This document shows, piece by piece, positions 22,599-31,715 of a DNA stretch of 64,000 nucleotides. The position numbers and the translations under genes are program-made. The stretch spans positions 1 through 64,000 of the forward strand of contig JAIEQC010000009.1 in NCBI GenBank assembly GCA_019748055.1, given 5' to 3'. The notes under the pieces are model-generated. The model was not told the origin of the DNA. It saw only the letters and a list, made by a program, of their open reading frames with translations, and did not search any database. The first letter of the stretch is position 1; every line of letters starts with the position of its first letter. This DNA is from Caulobacteraceae bacterium. GTDB lineage: Bacteria > Pseudomonadota > Alphaproteobacteria > Caulobacterales > Caulobacteraceae.

Positions 22599-23230
22599 AT
22601 GAGAGACATTCCCGAAGACCTGGCCGCCCGCATCGAGAGCGGGGCGGCGAGGCTTTGCCATGCCTGGATCGTGACGCGGGCGGACGGCGGGAGGCTGGGG
22701 TTCACGGACTACGATCGCGTGCTGGAGGTGGACGGAGTGACCTGTTCGCCGAGCGAAGGCTGGCGCGCGGGAGCCAGCGAGGCGGAGGTCGGGGGCGCGG
22801 CGGGGACGGCGACGGCGGAAGGGGCGGCGGGCGGGGGTTCGATCCTGTGGCGTTCGACGGGGCGTCGGTGGATCTGTGGCGCGTGGACTGGTCGGCGCCG
22901 GAGCTGAGGGTTCGGCTGTGGGCCGGATCGCTGGCGCGGCTGACTCTGGCGGACGGGGCGTTCACGGCGGAGCTGGAAGGGCCTGCGGCGAAGCTGGATC
23001 GGGCGGTGGGGCGGACCTATGGCCGGGCGTGCGATGCGCGGTTCCGGGACGCGCGATGCGGGCTGGCCGACGACGCCTTCCCGGGCATGAGCTGCGACAA
23101 GCGGTGGCGGACGTGCGTGGACGCGTTCGGAAACGGGGCGAATTTTCGCGGCTTTCCGCATGTGCCGGGCGACGACTTCCTCGCCGCCGTGCCGGTCGAG
23201 GGCGGGCGACATGACGGGGGACGGCGGTGA
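22599..23230 (+). pseudogene. GTA hub gene (g13-like, DUF2163) with frameshift and internal deletion
   Basis: The first frame (ATG 22599 to about 22838) encodes a normal DUF2163 start with Leu-Gly-Phe-Thr-Asp-Tyr-Asp-Arg. After the G-run at 22833-22837 the homology continues in a different frame (Phe-Asp-Pro-Val-Ala-Phe-Asp-Gly-Ala, then Leu-Trp-Arg-Val-Asp-Trp) to the stop at 23228-23230. One extra G would join the two parts. The C-terminal part jumps from Asp-Ala-Arg-Cys-Gly-Leu-Ala to Cys-Asp-Lys-Arg-Trp and Asn-Phe-Arg-Gly-Phe-Pro-His, so roughly 80-100 residues expected between them are missing. The rejoined protein would be about 210 residues, against nearly 300 in R. capsulatus. The stop overlaps the g14 start. 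Either a decayed gene or a homopolymer sequencing error on top of a deletion. Confidence 0.8.
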
Positions 23231-23667
23231 GCGCCCGCGCACTGGAGGCGGCGCGGGCCTGGATCGGGACGCCGTATCGGCATCAGGCGGGCGTGAAGGG
23301 CGTGGGGGCGGACTGTCTGGGGCTGGTGCGGGGGATCTGGCGCGAGATGATCGGGCCCGAGCCGGCGGTCGTGCCGCCCTATTCGCCGGACTGGGCCGAG
23401 GTGGGCGGGGCGGAGACGCTGCTGGAGGCGGCGCGGGCATGGCTGGTCGAGGTGCATCCGGCGCAGGCGCGGGTGGGCGACGTGCTGCTGTTCCGCATGA
23501 CGCGCGGCGCGCCCGCGAAGCACTGCGGCGTGCTGAGCGCCGTCGGGCCGACGCGGAAGATGATCCACGCCTACTGGGGCCGGGCGGTCGTCGAAAGCTG
23601 GATGGGGAGGTTCTGGGAAGAGCGGCTGGCGGGGGTGTTTCGCTGGCCCAATGCGGTGGGGGCGTAG
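23227..23667 (+). CDS. GTA cell-wall peptidase (g14-like, NlpC/P60)
   Basis: This 146-residue NlpC/P60-type hydrolase has the catalytic Cys at 30 in Gly-Ala-Asp-Cys-Leu-Gly-Leu and the His at 99 in Lys-His-Cys-Gly-Val, followed by His-Ala-Tyr-Trp (about 117-120). It would cut recipient peptidoglycan from the tail tip so that DNA can pass. GTG 23227 overlaps the stop of g13 in GTGA. The active site is intact, unlike the gene before it. Confidence 0.93.
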   Translation: MSARALEAARAWIGTPYRHQAGVKGVGADCLGLVRGIWREMIGPEPAVVPPYSPDWAEVGGAETLLEAARAWLVEVHPAQARVGDVLLFRMTRGAPAKHCGVLSAVGPTRKMIHAYWGRAVVESWMGRFWEERLAGVFRWPNAVGA

Positions 23668-26600
23668 ATGGCATCCACGGTTCTGGGCGCGGTCGGCGGG
23701 GCGGTGGCGGGGCCGCTGGGGGCGGCGGTCGGGCGGGCGCTGGGCGGGGTGCTGGACGCGCGGCTGATTTCATCGCTGGCGCCGGTCGGACGCGGACCCC
23801 GGATCGAGGCGGTGAGGGTGCAGGGCACGGCCGAGGGCGCGCCGATGGCCTGGGTCGCCGGGCGAGCACGGGTGACGGGGCAGGTGATCTGGGCCGCGCG
23901 GTTCCTGGAGGATCGCCGGACGCAGAGCGCGGGCAAGGGCGGGCCGCGGACGGAGACGAGCGCCTATTCGCTGAGCTTCGCGGTCGCGATCTGCGAGGGC
24001 GAGATCGACGGGATCGGGCGAGTCTGGGCCGACGGGAGGCCGATGGACCTGACCGGCGTGACCATGCGGGTGCATCGGGGCGGCGAGGACCAGGCGCCGG
24101 ATGCGCTGATCGAGGCGGTGGAGGGGGAGGCCCCGGCCTATCGCGGCGTCGCGTATGTGGTGTTCGAGGACCTGGCGCTGGGGCCCTACGGGAACCGGGC
24201 GCCGCAGCTGGGCTTCGAGGTGTTCCGGCGGCCGCGCGGGGCGGAGCCGGTGCTGGAGAACCTGCTGGAGGGCGTGTGTCTGATCCCCGGGGCGGGGGAG
24301 TTCGTGCTGGCGACCGAGGCGGTGGTGCGACGCGAGGGGCTGACGCGGACGGCCGCGGAAAACGTGCACACGGGCGACGGGCGGCCGGGGCTGGTGGTCA
24401 GTCTGGATCAACTGCAGGCGCAGGCGCCGAATTTGAAGCGGGTGTCAGTGGTGGTCGGCTGGTTCGGGTCGTCGACGGCGGCGCATCAGTTCACGGTGAG
24501 GCCGGGCGTGGAGCGGCGGGACAAGCCCACGGAGCCGATGGGATGGTCGGTCGCTGGGCTGGGACGGGACGAGGCGCATCTGATTTCTCAGATCGACGGG
24601 GCGCCGGCCTATGGCGGGACGCCGTCGGACCAAAGCGTCAGGCAGGCCGTGGCGGAGCTGAAGGCGAGGGGGTTGGAGGTGACCCTGTATCCGTTCGTCT
24701 TCATGGACTGCGATGCATACCCGTGGCGCGGGCGGGTGGCCGGCCGGAACGGCGCCGAGGCGGGTGGCGACGTGGCGGCGTGCTTCGGGGCGGCGGACGG
24801 CTGGGGTCTGAGGCGGATGGCGCGGCACTATGCGGCGCTGGCGGCGGAGGCGGGGCCGGACGGGCTGCTGATCGGCTCGGAGATGCGCGGGCTGACGTGG
24901 ACGCGCGGCGCGGACGGCGGGTTTCCGGCGGTGCAGGCGCTGCGTGACCTGGCGGCGGAGTGCCGGGCGATCGTGGGTCCGGGGGTGAAGCTGTCCTATG
25001 CGGCCGACTGGTCGGAGTGGTTCGGGCGGCACGACGGCGAGGACGTGATCTTTCATCTGGATCCTCTGTGGGCGGACCCGAACGTGGATTACGTCGGGAT
25101 CGACTTCTATCCGCCGCTGGGGGACTGGCGAGCGGGGGACGGCGGCGTGGACGGGGCCACGTTCGCGGGGCCGGATGATCCGGCCTATCTGGCCGCGCAG
25201 GTGGCGGGCGGGGAGAACTTCGACTGGTTCTACGCCTCGCCCGAAGATCGGGCGGCGCAGGCGCGGACGCCGATCGTCGACGGGGCGCACGGTGAGGACT
25301 GGGTGTTCCGGGCCAAGGACCTGGCGGGGTGGTGGAGCCATGCGCACCACGACCGGCCGGGCGGGGCGCGGTCGGCGACGCCGACGGCCTGGGTTCCGGG
25401 GATGAAGCCGATCCGGCTGACGGAGTTCGGGTGCGCGGCGGTGGATCGCGGGGCGAATGCGCCCAACCTGTTCCAGGACCCCAAGAGCGACGAGAGCGCC
25501 CTGCCGCCGCACTCGACCGGTGTGCGGGACGACCGGATGCAGCGGCGGGCGCTTGAGGCGGTGTTGGGCTGGTATGGCGCGGCGGAGCACAATCCGGTTT
25601 CGGCGGTCTATGGCGGGCCGATGCTGGAGGCGACGGACGCCTGGTGCTGGGACGCGCGGCCTTGGCCGGCGTTTCCGGCGCGGGACGATCTGTGGGCCGA
25701 CGCAGGGGCTTGGGCGACCGGGCACTGGCTGAACGGGCGGCTGCACGGCGAGGGGTCGGCGCTGGCGCGGGCCGTGCTGGAGCGCGCGGGGTATGCGGTC
25801 GAGGACGTGCGGGTGGACGCCAGCCCGGCGCGGGTGGACGGCATCGTGCTCGAGGGTCCGACGGCGGGGCGGGAGGCGCTGGCGCCGCTGTGTGCGGCGC
25901 TGGGGCTGACGCCGGTGGAGAGGGGGCGCGGCGTGCGGTTGATCGCGCCGGGGCCGGCGCACACAGGGATCGCGCGGGGCGCGTTGGCGCTCGAGGACGG
26001 GCGGCCGAGCGTGCGGCTGGATCGGCGGCTGGAGGCGCCGCCCGCGACGGTGCGGGCCCGGTTCGTGGACGGGGACGCCGACTATCGGACCGGGGCTGTG
26101 GCCGCGCGGGGCGGCGGCGCGGGAGAGGAGGCGACGCTGGAGTTGGCCCTCGTCTGCCCGGCGGCGACGGCGGAGGACGCGGCGGCGCGACGGCTGGCGG
26201 CGGAGGCCGACGTCGAGACGCTGACGCTGGCGCTGGGTCCGCTGGAGGGGTTGCGGCTGGAGCCTGGGGACGTCGTCGAGGTCGAAGGGTTCGAAGGCGA
26301 CTGGCGCATCGACCGGGTGACGCGGGACGAGGCGCCGCGGGCGTCGCTGAGTCGCGCGCCGGGGGCGCTGGTCGCCGGCGAAGCGGGTCGGCCGGCCGGG
26401 GAAGAACCGGCGGAGCCGTTCGGGGCGCCGTTACTGGCGATCCTGGACCTGCCGCCTCTGCCCGGCGCGGAGGGCGACACGCGACCTATGGCGGCGGTGG
26501 CGGGGGAGCCGTGGCGGGCGCAGACCGTGTGGGCCGGGCCGTCGTCAGAGACGCTGACCGCGCGGGGAGAGGCGACGACGCCGGCGACGGTGGGCGTGCT

Positions 26601-27333
26601 GGTCGAGCCGCTGTCGGCGGGGGCGCGACATCGCTGGATGCGGGAGGCCGAGATGGTGGTCCGGCTGGAGGGGCGGGCGCCGAGTTCGCGGCCTGAGGCG
26701 GCGGTGCTGGGCGGTGCGAATGCTCTGGCGGTCGCCGGGGCCGACGGCTGGGAGATCGTCCAGTTCTTGTCGGCCGAGCCGCTTGGCGGGGACGTGTGGC
26801 GGCTGTCGGGGCTGCTGCGCGGGCAGCAGGGGACACTTGCGGCCGGTGCGGAGGCCGGAGCGGTGGTGGTGATGCTGGAGGGGCTGACGCGGCTCGACCT
26901 GGCGCCCGGTGAGCGGGGGCTGGAGCGGACATGGCGGGCGGCGCCGCGCGGTTGGCCTGCGGGCGGCGCCTTGTCGACGGAGGTCATGACGGTGGTGCGG
27001 GGGGTGCACGGGCGGCCCTGGGCGCCGGCGCATCTGGCCGCACGGGAAACGGCGGGCGGCGGACGGTCTCTGAGCTGGATCGCGCGGGCGCGGCTGGACG
27101 GGGATCGCTGGGAGGGGCCGGAGACGCCTGCTGATCGGCTGCGCTTTCGGGTGCGCTGGCTGGACGGCGAGGTCGAGGTCGGGACGACGGAGGTCGAGGC
27201 GACGGCGCTGGAGGTCGGCGGCGCGGCGCTGGCGGCGCTGTTCCCCGACGGCCTGGGAGCGGCAAGCGTGGCGGTCGCGCAATGGGGCGACGGCTGGGGA
27301 TGGGGGCTGGAGGCGACGATCCCCCTCGCATGA
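23668..27333 (+). CDS. GTA host-specificity megatron protein (g15-like)
   Basis: The largest GTA protein (1221 residues) forms the baseplate arms and fibre base at the tail tip. The N-terminus has the Gly/Ala-rich hydrophobic start of the family. Residues about 400-720 are the GTA TIM-barrel-like domain (Ile-Gly-Ser-Glu-Met-Arg-Gly-Leu-Thr, Tyr-Ala-Ala-Asp-Trp-Ser-Glu-Trp, Asp-Phe-Tyr-Pro-Pro). A phage tail type-3 domain follows (about 780-950), then beta-rich repeats to the C-terminus. Unlike g13 it is uninterrupted over 3.6 kb, so selection seems to have kept it. It begins two bases after the g14 stop. Confidence 0.95.
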   Translation: MASTVLGAVGGAVAGPLGAAVGRALGGVLDARLISSLAPVGRGPRIEAVRVQGTAEGAPMAWVAGRARVTGQVIWAARFLEDRRTQSAGKGGPRTETSAYSLSFAVAICEGEIDGIGRVWADGRPMDLTGVTMRVHRGGEDQAPDALIEAVEGEAPAYRGVAYVVFEDLALGPYGNRAPQLGFEVFRRPRGAEPVLENLLEGVCLIPGAGEFVLATEAVVRREGLTRTAAENVHTGDGRPGLVVSLDQLQAQAPNLKRVSVVVGWFGSSTAAHQFTVRPGVERRDKPTEPMGWSVAGLGRDEAHLISQIDGAPAYGGTPSDQSVRQAVAELKARGLEVTLYPFVFMDCDAYPWRGRVAGRNGAEAGGDVAACFGAADGWGLRRMARHYAALAAEAGPDGLLIGSEMRGLTWTRGADGGFPAVQALRDLAAECRAIVGPGVKLSYAADWSEWFGRHDGEDVIFHLDPLWADPNVDYVGIDFYPPLGDWRAGDGGVDGATFAGPDDPAYLAAQVAGGENFDWFYASPEDRAAQARTPIVDGAHGEDWVFRAKDLAGWWSHAHHDRPGGARSATPTAWVPGMKPIRLTEFGCAAVDRGANAPNLFQDPKSDESALPPHSTGVRDDRMQRRALEAVLGWYGAAEHNPVSAVYGGPMLEATDAWCWDARPWPAFPARDDLWADAGAWATGHWLNGRLHGEGSALARAVLERAGYAVEDVRVDASPARVDGIVLEGPTAGREALAPLCAALGLTPVERGRGVRLIAPGPAHTGIARGALALEDGRPSVRLDRRLEAPPATVRARFVDGDADYRTGAVAARGGGAGEEATLELALVCPAATAEDAAARRLAAEADVETLTLALGPLEGLRLEPGDVVEVEGFEGDWRIDRVTRDEAPRASLSRAPGALVAGEAGRPAGEEPAEPFGAPLLAILDLPPLPGAEGDTRPMAAVAGEPWRAQTVWAGPSSETLTARGEATTPATVGVLVEPLSAGARHRWMREAEMVVRLEGRAPSSRPEAAVLGGANALAVAGADGWEIVQFLSAEPLGGDVWRLSGLLRGQQGTLAAGAEAGAVVVMLEGLTRLDLAPGERGLERTWRAAPRGWPAGGALSTEVMTVVRGVHGRPWAPAHLAARETAGGGRSLSWIARARLDGDRWEGPETPADRLRFRVRWLDGEVEVGTTEVEATALEVGGAALAALFPDGLGAASVAVAQWGDGWGWGLEATIPLA

Positions 27334-27390
27334 GGCGGCTTCGTGCCCTAACTGACGGGCGGAGCAGCACGAGCGAGGAGCGACGACCGG

Positions 27391-28284
27391 GTGGCGGGTG
27401 ATCCCTACAAGGAGTTGGGCGTGGCGCGGGGCGCGAGCGCGGCGGAGATCAAGTCCGCCTATCGCAAGCTGGCCAAGCAGCTGCATCCGGATTCCAACCC
27501 CGGCGACAAGGCCGCCGAGGAGCGGTTCAAGCGCGTGACGGCGGCGTTCGACATCCTGGGCGACGCAGAGAAGAAGGCCAAGTTCGACCGGGGCGAGATC
27601 GACGCGGACGGGCGCGAGCAGTTCCGCGGGTTCTCCGGGCGGCCGGGCGGAAGTCCGTTCGGTCAGGGCGGCGCGCGGGGCGCGTTCGAGGACGTCGATC
27701 TGGAGGAGATCTTCGGCGGCATGTTCGGCGGCGGGGCGCGGGCTGGCGGCGGCCGCGGCTTTGCCTCGCGCGGGCAGGACGTGCGCGCGACGCTGGAGAT
27801 CAGCCTGGAGGACTCCATCTCCGGCGCGACGCGGCGGATCCAGTTCTCGGACGGACGGATGCTGGACGTCGCCATTCCGAAGGGCGCCGGCGACGGTCAG
27901 ACGATCCGTTTGAAGGGACAGGGCGCGCCGGGGCGTGGCGGGCCGGCGGGCGACGCCCTGATCGAGCTGAAGATCGCCAAGCATCCCCTGTTCACGCGCG
28001 ACGGCGCGGACCTGACGATGGATCAGCCGGTGGCGCTGTACGACGCGGTGCTGGGCGGCAAGATCCCGGTGCGGACCCCCGAAGGCACGGTGATGATGAC
28101 GATCCCCAAGGGCTCCAGCTCCGGCAAGGTGCTGAGGCTGAAGGGGCGTGGGGCTTTCCAGGACGGGCGACGGGGCGACCTGCTGGCCAAACTGATGATC
28201 GTGCTGCCGGAGGGGGACGAGCGGCTGACGAAACTGGCCGAGGCGGCGCGGGACGAAGGGCCGATCAAGCCCTTCCGCGACTGA
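27391..28284 (+). CDS. DnaJ/CbpA-like co-chaperone
   Basis: This 297-residue protein has a J domain at residues 4-65 with the HPD tripeptide at 32-34, which stimulates DnaK ATPase. A Gly/Phe-rich linker (about 76-125) and a DnaJ C-terminal substrate-binding pair follow, without the Cys-rich zinc finger of DnaJ. That layout is that of CbpA. GTG 27391 has AGGAG ten bases upstream. It lies 57 bases downstream of the GTA cluster and just upstream of serC. Confidence 0.88.
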   Translation: MAGDPYKELGVARGASAAEIKSAYRKLAKQLHPDSNPGDKAAEERFKRVTAAFDILGDAEKKAKFDRGEIDADGREQFRGFSGRPGGSPFGQGGARGAFEDVDLEEIFGGMFGGGARAGGGRGFASRGQDVRATLEISLEDSISGATRRIQFSDGRMLDVAIPKGAGDGQTIRLKGQGAPGRGGPAGDALIELKIAKHPLFTRDGADLTMDQPVALYDAVLGGKIPVRTPEGTVMMTIPKGSSSGKVLRLKGRGAFQDGRRGDLLAKLMIVLPEGDERLTKLAEAARDEGPIKPFRD

Positions 28285-28291
28285 GGCCGAC

Positions 28292-29443
28292 ATGGCGAAC
28301 AAGCCGAACGTCAAACCCGCGCGGCCCTGGTTCTCGTCGGGGCCGACGGCCAAGCGGCCGGGGTGGTCGCGCGAGGCGATCCCGACGGATCTGCTGGGCC
28401 GGGGCATCCGCGCGCCGGAGGTGGTGGCGCGGTTCGCGCACGGGCTGGCGCTGACGCGGGAGCTGCTGCAGGTCCCGGAGGACTGGGCGCTGGTCTATGT
28501 GCCGGGGTCCGACACCGGGGCGGTGGAGGCGGCGCTGTGGAACCTGCTGGGCGCCCGGCGCGTGCAGGTCATGGCGTTCGAGAACTTCGGCAAGGTGTGG
28601 GCGACCGACGTGCGCGACCACCTGAAGCTGGAGCCCGAGGTGTTGACGGCGCCGTGGGGGCGGTTCCCGGACGTTACGCGGGTCGATCCGGCGGCGGATC
28701 TGGTGCTGCCCTGGAACGGCACGACCTCGGGCGTGCGGGCGCCGGGCGGGGACTGGATCGCCGCGGACCGGAAGGGTCTGGTGGTCTGCGACGCGACCTC
28801 GGCGGCCTTCGCCATGCCGTTGCCGTGGGATCGGCTGGACGTGGTGACCTTCAGTTTCCAGAAGGCGCTGGGCGGCGAGGCGGGGCTGGGCGTCGCCGCG
28901 CTGGGGCCGCGAGCGATCGCGCGGCTGGATCAGTTCGAGCCGCCGCGGCCGGTGCCGAAGGTGCTTCGACTGCGGGACTCGAATGGCTTCGACCGGGCGC
29001 TGGCCGGCGGGTCGATGATCAACACCTTCAGCGTCTGGACGCTGGAGGACTGGATCGACGCGGTGGAATGGGGTCTGTCGGTCGGCGGCCTGCCGGAGCT
29101 GATCCGGCGCACGGAGGCCAGCTTCGCGACCCTGGGCGCGTGGGTGGATCGGACGGACTGGATCGACTGGCTGGCCGAGCGGCCGGAGGAGCGGTCGACC
29201 ACCAGCGTGTGCCTGAAGATCGTCGATCCGCGCGTGACGGCGCTGGACGAGGACGCGCAGCGGGCGCTGGTGATGCGGATGAAGGCGCTGCTGGAGGCGG
29301 AGGAGGCGGCGTTCGACGTCGAGGGCCACCGCAACGCCCCGCCGGGCCTGCGCGTCTGGTGCGGATGCACGGTGGAGGCGGCCGACGTCGAGGCGCTGGG
29401 GCCGTGGCTAGACTGGGCGTTCGCGGAAGCGCTGGCGGAATAA
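28292..29443 (+). CDS. serC: Phosphoserine aminotransferase
   Basis: SerC converts 3-phosphohydroxypyruvate and glutamate to phosphoserine with PLP, the second step of serine synthesis. This 383-residue protein belongs to the variant found in alphaproteobacteria and some archaea: Pro-Trp-Phe-Ser-Ser-Gly-Pro-Thr-Ala near the start, Asp167 to hold the PLP ring, and Lys191 in Ser-Phe-Gln-Lys as the Schiff-base lysine. It starts seven bases after the co-chaperone gene. serA is often next to serC but is not in this window; purA follows instead. Confidence 0.93.
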   Translation: MANKPNVKPARPWFSSGPTAKRPGWSREAIPTDLLGRGIRAPEVVARFAHGLALTRELLQVPEDWALVYVPGSDTGAVEAALWNLLGARRVQVMAFENFGKVWATDVRDHLKLEPEVLTAPWGRFPDVTRVDPAADLVLPWNGTTSGVRAPGGDWIAADRKGLVVCDATSAAFAMPLPWDRLDVVTFSFQKALGGEAGLGVAALGPRAIARLDQFEPPRPVPKVLRLRDSNGFDRALAGGSMINTFSVWTLEDWIDAVEWGLSVGGLPELIRRTEASFATLGAWVDRTDWIDWLAERPEERSTTSVCLKIVDPRVTALDEDAQRALVMRMKALLEAEEAAFDVEGHRNAPPGLRVWCGCTVEAADVEALGPWLDWAFAEALAE

Positions 29444-29514
29444 TCGCCGCAGGCGGACGACACTCCGCGATTCCGGGGCTATAGCCTCCGCCCGCAAGCA
29501 GCGGAGAGTGATCC

Positions 29515-30810
29515 TTGGCGAACGTCGCGGTGGTCGGCGCCCAGTGGGGCGACGAAGGCAAGGGCAAGATCGTGGACTGGCTGTCCAACCGCGCCGACGT
29601 TGTCGTGCGGTTCCAGGGCGGGCACAACGCCGGCCACACGCTGGTGGTGGACGGCAAGGTCTACAAGCTGGCGCTGCTGCCCTCGGGCGTCGTGCAGGGC
29701 AAGCCGTCGATCATCGGCAACGGCGTGGTGGTCGATCCCTGGCATCTGGTCGGGGAGATCGAGAAGATCGCGGCGCAGGGCGTGGCGATCACGCCGGACA
29801 TCCTGACCATCGCCGACAATGCGTGCCTGATCCTGCCCATCCATCCGGCGCTGGACGTCGCGCGAGAGGCGGCGGCCAAGGCGCCGGGCGCGAAGATTGG
29901 GACGACGGGGCGGGGCATCGGCCCGGCCTATGAGGACAAGGTGGGGCGGCGCGCGATCCGCGTCTGCGACCTGGCCGACGCGGACGACCTGAGGGTCAAG
30001 ATCGACCGGCTGAGGTCGCACCACGATCCGCTTCGGGCCGGGCTGGGGCTGGAGCCGATCGATCCGGAGGCGCTGCTGGGCCAGCTGCTGGAGATCGCGC
30101 CGAAGATCCTGCCGTTCGTGAAGCCGGCGTGGCGGGTGCTGGATCAGGCGCAGAAAGCCGGCAAGCGCGTGCTGTTCGAGGGCGCGCAGGGCGCGTTTCT
30201 GGACGTGGACCATGGCACCTATCCCTATGTGACGTCGTCCAACACGGTGGCGGGTCAGGCGGCGGCGGGGTCGGGCATCGGGCCCAAGGGCGTCGGCTAT
30301 GTGCTGGGGATCGTGAAGGCCTACACCACGCGGGTGGGCGAGGGGCCGTTCGCCTGCGAGCTGAACGACGCGGTGGGTGAGCATCTGGCGACCGTGGGGC
30401 GCGAGGTGGGGGTCAACACCGGGCGGGCGCGGCGGTGCGGCTGGTTCGATGCGGTGCTGGTGCGCCAGTCGGTGGCGATCAACGGGATCGACGGGATCGC
30501 CCTGACGAAGCTGGACGTGCTGGACGGGCTGGAGACGTTGAAGATCTGCGTCGGCTATCGCGTGAACGGCGAGGTGCTGGACCACCTGCCGTCCAGCCTG
30601 AAGGCGCAAGGCGCCGCCGAGCCGGTGTTCGAGGAGCTGGAGGGCTGGAGCGAGAGCACCGCAGGGGTCCGCAGCTTCAAGGACATCAACGCCAACGCCA
30701 TCAAATATGTGCGGCGGATCGAGGAGCTGATCGGGGCGCCCGTCGCCCTGCTGTCGACCAGCCCGGAGCGCGACGACACCATTCTCATGCGCGATCCCTT
30801 CCAGGGCTGA
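29515..30810 (+). CDS. purA: Adenylosuccinate synthetase
   Basis: PurA joins IMP and aspartate using GTP on the way to AMP. The 431-residue protein has the P-loop-like Gly-Asp-Glu-Gly-Lys-Gly-Lys at residues 12-18 with catalytic Asp13 and His41, then Thr-Gly-Arg-Gly-Ile-Gly-Pro (about 135-141) and Thr-Ser-Ser-Asn-Thr. The start appears to be TTG 29515, preceded by GGAGAG; the family N-terminus (Ala-Asn-Val-Ala-Val-Val-Gly) begins right there and no better start exists. Confidence 0.95.
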   Translation: MANVAVVGAQWGDEGKGKIVDWLSNRADVVVRFQGGHNAGHTLVVDGKVYKLALLPSGVVQGKPSIIGNGVVVDPWHLVGEIEKIAAQGVAITPDILTIADNACLILPIHPALDVAREAAAKAPGAKIGTTGRGIGPAYEDKVGRRAIRVCDLADADDLRVKIDRLRSHHDPLRAGLGLEPIDPEALLGQLLEIAPKILPFVKPAWRVLDQAQKAGKRVLFEGAQGAFLDVDHGTYPYVTSSNTVAGQAAAGSGIGPKGVGYVLGIVKAYTTRVGEGPFACELNDAVGEHLATVGREVGVNTGRARRCGWFDAVLVRQSVAINGIDGIALTKLDVLDGLETLKICVGYRVNGEVLDHLPSSLKAQGAAEPVFEELEGWSESTAGVRSFKDINANAIKYVRRIEELIGAPVALLSTSPERDDTILMRDPFQG

Positions 30811-30829
30811 GCAAAAGACCAGCGTTCAA

Positions 30830-30843
30830 GCGGTTTTAACCGC
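30830..30843. promoter_or_regulatory. Palindrome between purA and the pseudo-receiver gene
   Basis: GCGGTT-TT-AACCGC is a perfect 14-bp palindrome with a central TTAA, lying 40 bases upstream of the GTG at 30884. It could be an operator or lie in the promoter. The loop is too short for an RNA hairpin terminator. Confidence 0.3.
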
Positions 30844-30883
30844 GTTGGGCCTATGCCGGTGCGTTCCGTTGAGGGAGACGCCG

Positions 30884-31696
30884 GTGTTCGCAGTCGATCG
30901 TCGCATGTTGGCCAGGCTGGAGCCGGTGGTGCGCCGCGTGCTGATCGTGGATCCGAACGCGCATGCGGCCCGGCTGATCGCCGAGCTGATGAAGACGCTG
31001 GGCACCCGCGAAGTGGTGGTCGAAAGCGAGGCGCGGCCGGCGATGCGGGCGGCGGCGGCGCTGGACCCCGGCCTGATCTTCACCGAGCGCCTTGGGCCCA
31101 AGCTGGACGGGGAGGAGTTCGCGCGCGCGGTGCGGCGGTCGGACATGTCGTGCCGACGGGCCCCGATCATCATGGTGACGGCCGAGGCGACCGCCAGCTC
31201 GATCAAGGGCGCGCGGGACGTCGGCGTGCACGAATATCTGCGCAAGCCCTTCACCAGCGCCGACCTGATGAAGCGGATCGAGAACGTGGCGTTGAAGCCC
31301 CGGAACTGGATCGAGGGCGTGTCCTACGTCGGGCCCGACCGGCGACGGTTCAACTCCGGCGAATATTCAGGACCGACAAAGCGGAAGTCCGACAAGCCGG
31401 CCAACGCCGCCCAGGCTGCGGCCGACGCAAAGGATCAGGCCATGCGAATTCTTGCGGCCGCGCTGGACCAGTTCGACGCCGATCCGGCCCAGGCCGTGCG
31501 CGCGGTGAAGGAGCAGGCCATGCAGTTGAAGGGCATCGGCATGAAGGCGGCGGACACGCGGCTGGTGGTCGCGGTCGGCGCGCTGGAGGTGTCGCTGGCC
31601 TCGGGCCCGCCGACCAAGGCGACGCTGTCGGCGCCGATCGGCGCCCTGCTGGCCATGCATCAGGGCGCCGGGGAGGCGTTGCGAAAGGCGGGCTGA
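30884..31696 (+). CDS. Pseudo-receiver domain protein with a glutamate at the phosphorylation site
   Basis: This 270-residue cytoplasmic protein starts with a receiver domain (about 18-135). The first acidic residue is Asp23 (followed by Pro), the usual phospho-Asp position is Glu68, and Thr99 and Lys121 are kept. The spacings match CheY positions 12/57/87/109. Glu68 cannot be phosphorylated like Asp and often mimics the active state. The C-terminal half is charged and helical with no DNA-binding motif that I recognise. GTG 30884 has GAGGGAG seven bases upstream. It probably signals through protein contacts and is perhaps always on. Confidence 0.82.
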   Translation: MFAVDRRMLARLEPVVRRVLIVDPNAHAARLIAELMKTLGTREVVVESEARPAMRAAAALDPGLIFTERLGPKLDGEEFARAVRRSDMSCRRAPIIMVTAEATASSIKGARDVGVHEYLRKPFTSADLMKRIENVALKPRNWIEGVSYVGPDRRRFNSGEYSGPTKRKSDKPANAAQAAADAKDQAMRILAAALDQFDADPAQAVRAVKEQAMQLKGIGMKAADTRLVVAVGALEVSLASGPPTKATLSAPIGALLAMHQGAGEALRKAG

Positions 31697-31715
31697 AACC
31701 CGCCCGCGTTCAAAG

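Larger units (their letters stand above)
10847..27333 (+). mobile_element. Rhodobacter-type gene transfer agent (GTA) structural cluster
   Basis: The genes follow the RcGTA order: small and large terminase, portal, small g3.5-like protein, protease, capsid, connector, stopper, tail terminator, tail tube, two assembly chaperones, tape measure, distal tail protein, hub, peptidase and the giant g15. GTAs are domesticated prophages that package random host DNA in small heads. No integrase, repressor or lysis gene is present, as expected for a GTA structural cluster. Departures from the standard layout are two head-spike-like genes (12417-13831), three minus-strand insertions, six REP-like repeats, a 49-bp tandem repeat and a frameshifted hub gene. 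Confidence 0.92.
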
